Source of the DNA: Symsagittifera roscoffensis
Taxonomy: Eukaryota > Xenacoelomorpha > Acoela > Convolutidae
Direction of reading: 5' to 3'
Assembly (NCBI RefSeq): GCF_963678635.1
Contig: NC_087065.1
Location: 14,634,019 to 14,698,018, forward strand
Length of the DNA stretch: 64,000 bases
The position numbers and the translations under genes were made by a program. Below, one piece after another: positions 63,274 through 64,000 of this stretch. The notes under the pieces are model-generated. The model was given only the letters and a program-made list of their open reading frames with translations, was not told the origin of the DNA and searched no databases. Within the stretch, counting starts at the first letter, position 1. Every line of letters starts with the position of its first letter.

Positions 63274-64000
63274 TCAATGTGCGCAGCTCAGCAGGTACTT
63301 AGTCTGTAAAAACGTCCCTCCTGATGCACCTCCGTTATCATGAACGGTCCCCTCCACTTCTTTAGGCGTTTCTTCCTCCTTTTCGGTGGTATAACGTTTT
63401 GAAACGCCCACACATGTTCTCCTACTGGAAAAGTTTTTGCACCTTCTTTTTAAATTTTTAGCCTTCTTGTCAAAAATATTCCTCTGCCTCGCCTGGGTTT
63501 GTGGCGTATTGCGTCTAAATATGTCGTTCAGCTCTTGCTGACGTCTGACCACGTCTCTTACATAGACTTGTGACAATGTTTTCTTTCCTTCATACTCTGG
63601 ATCAAAGAAAGTCAAAGGCAAAGACTTTTCATGTCCAGTAAACATCATTTGCACACTAATTCCTGTCGTGGAATGTTGCGTTTTGTTAAAGGCTCCCATC
63701 ACTTGTGGAAGATATCTATCCCAATCAGTCATGTATCGGGAACAATACACCCTCAACATCGACACCAGAGTCCGATTTTGTATTTCCACCGAACCGATAG
63801 TCTGTGGATGACAAGCGTAGAACGAGCTCGAGCTACTTGGTAAGTTCTCCTACGAAAGCTGTTCTATTGTCCGATTGGAATGTCATTGGACATCCATGTC
63901 TTGCTATCCACGTATTGATTAGATGATCGCATGTCTCTTCGGCTGAAGCAGTGATGCAGGGCACGGCCTCTGCATACTTTGTGAAGTAATCGATCATCAC
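63274..64000 (-). pseudogene. pol: integrase of M3 (runs off right edge)
   Basis: From the right edge: MIDYFTKYAEAVPC, FQSDNRTAF (Asp kept, following Gly is Arg) and GELTK, then a stop and a deletion. Then SVEIQNRTLVSMLRVYCSRYMTDWDRYLP (the catalytic Glu kept, next Arg changed) to YEGKKTLSQVYVRD and the basic C-terminal part. Broken frames; clearly a gypsy integrase. Confidence 0.8.

Noticed and set aside
1-64000. Host genes, tRNA, rRNA or introns.
   Set aside because: None found on either strand; all long frames match between element copies or lie within P.

Overview
The window looks like transposon-dense DNA of an animal nuclear genome. It holds no recognisable host gene, tRNA or rRNA. Almost everything derives from one family of very large Ty3/gypsy-type LTR retrotransposons, plus a small remnant of another RT-bearing element. 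Every long reading frame matches a retroelement protein or a second copy within the window. I cannot name the species; a marine or early-branching invertebrate would fit, but the sequence does not settle it.

The family can be read by comparing copies. The most complete is P (+ strand, 38971-61053, about 22 kb). It has a 925-bp 5' LTR, a primer-binding-like site, an unusually long leader of about 2.9 kb, and gag with a capsid domain and zinc knuckle. Then come protease, RT, RNase H, a long acidic linker and the start of integrase. Next is a macro-domain ORF, a conserved 380-bp intergenic block, and ORF2 (about 1,570 codons: coiled coil, SGNH/GDSL-hydrolase domain, second SGNH-like domain, conserved C-terminal region). 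ORF3 follows (about 1,180 codons, unknown, with a possible broken PHD finger), then a hairpin-rich 3' region and an 870-bp 3' LTR. LTRs begin TGTGACATTCG and end in CA. Every copy is broken differently, so none looks autonomous.

Region by region: 1-12039 is a minus-strand tandem array (period 8,945 bp) in which the ORF2 3' part is fused to the middle of gag. 12015-27520 is element S1 (minus): 5' LTR, leader, gag, pol with a complete D,D(35)E integrase, and ORF2, with the macro ORF deleted. 27521-28651 is a spacer holding an RT-protein remnant and a piece of an older element, M3. 28652-30221 is a copy of P's 5' LTR and leader start. 30223-40543 repeats 19917-30221 almost exactly, a recent 10.3-kb tandem duplication or an assembly artefact. 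P follows, and 61054-64000 is the rest of M3.

Nesting: M3's ORF2 (minus) stops at codons for LNLQ at 61054 and resumes with KVRF at 38970, so P inserted into M3. S1 and P now point away from each other around a 1.1-kb spacer, forming a palindrome with arms of at least 7.6 kb.

How the genes would work together: gag-pol supplies particle, protease, RT/RNase H and integrase. The macro domain (ADP-ribose chemistry) and the SGNH proteins are accessory functions that Ty3/gypsy elements normally lack. A coiled coil plus SGNH esterase recalls ORF1p of CR1/L2 non-LTR elements. These functions are inferred from motifs only.
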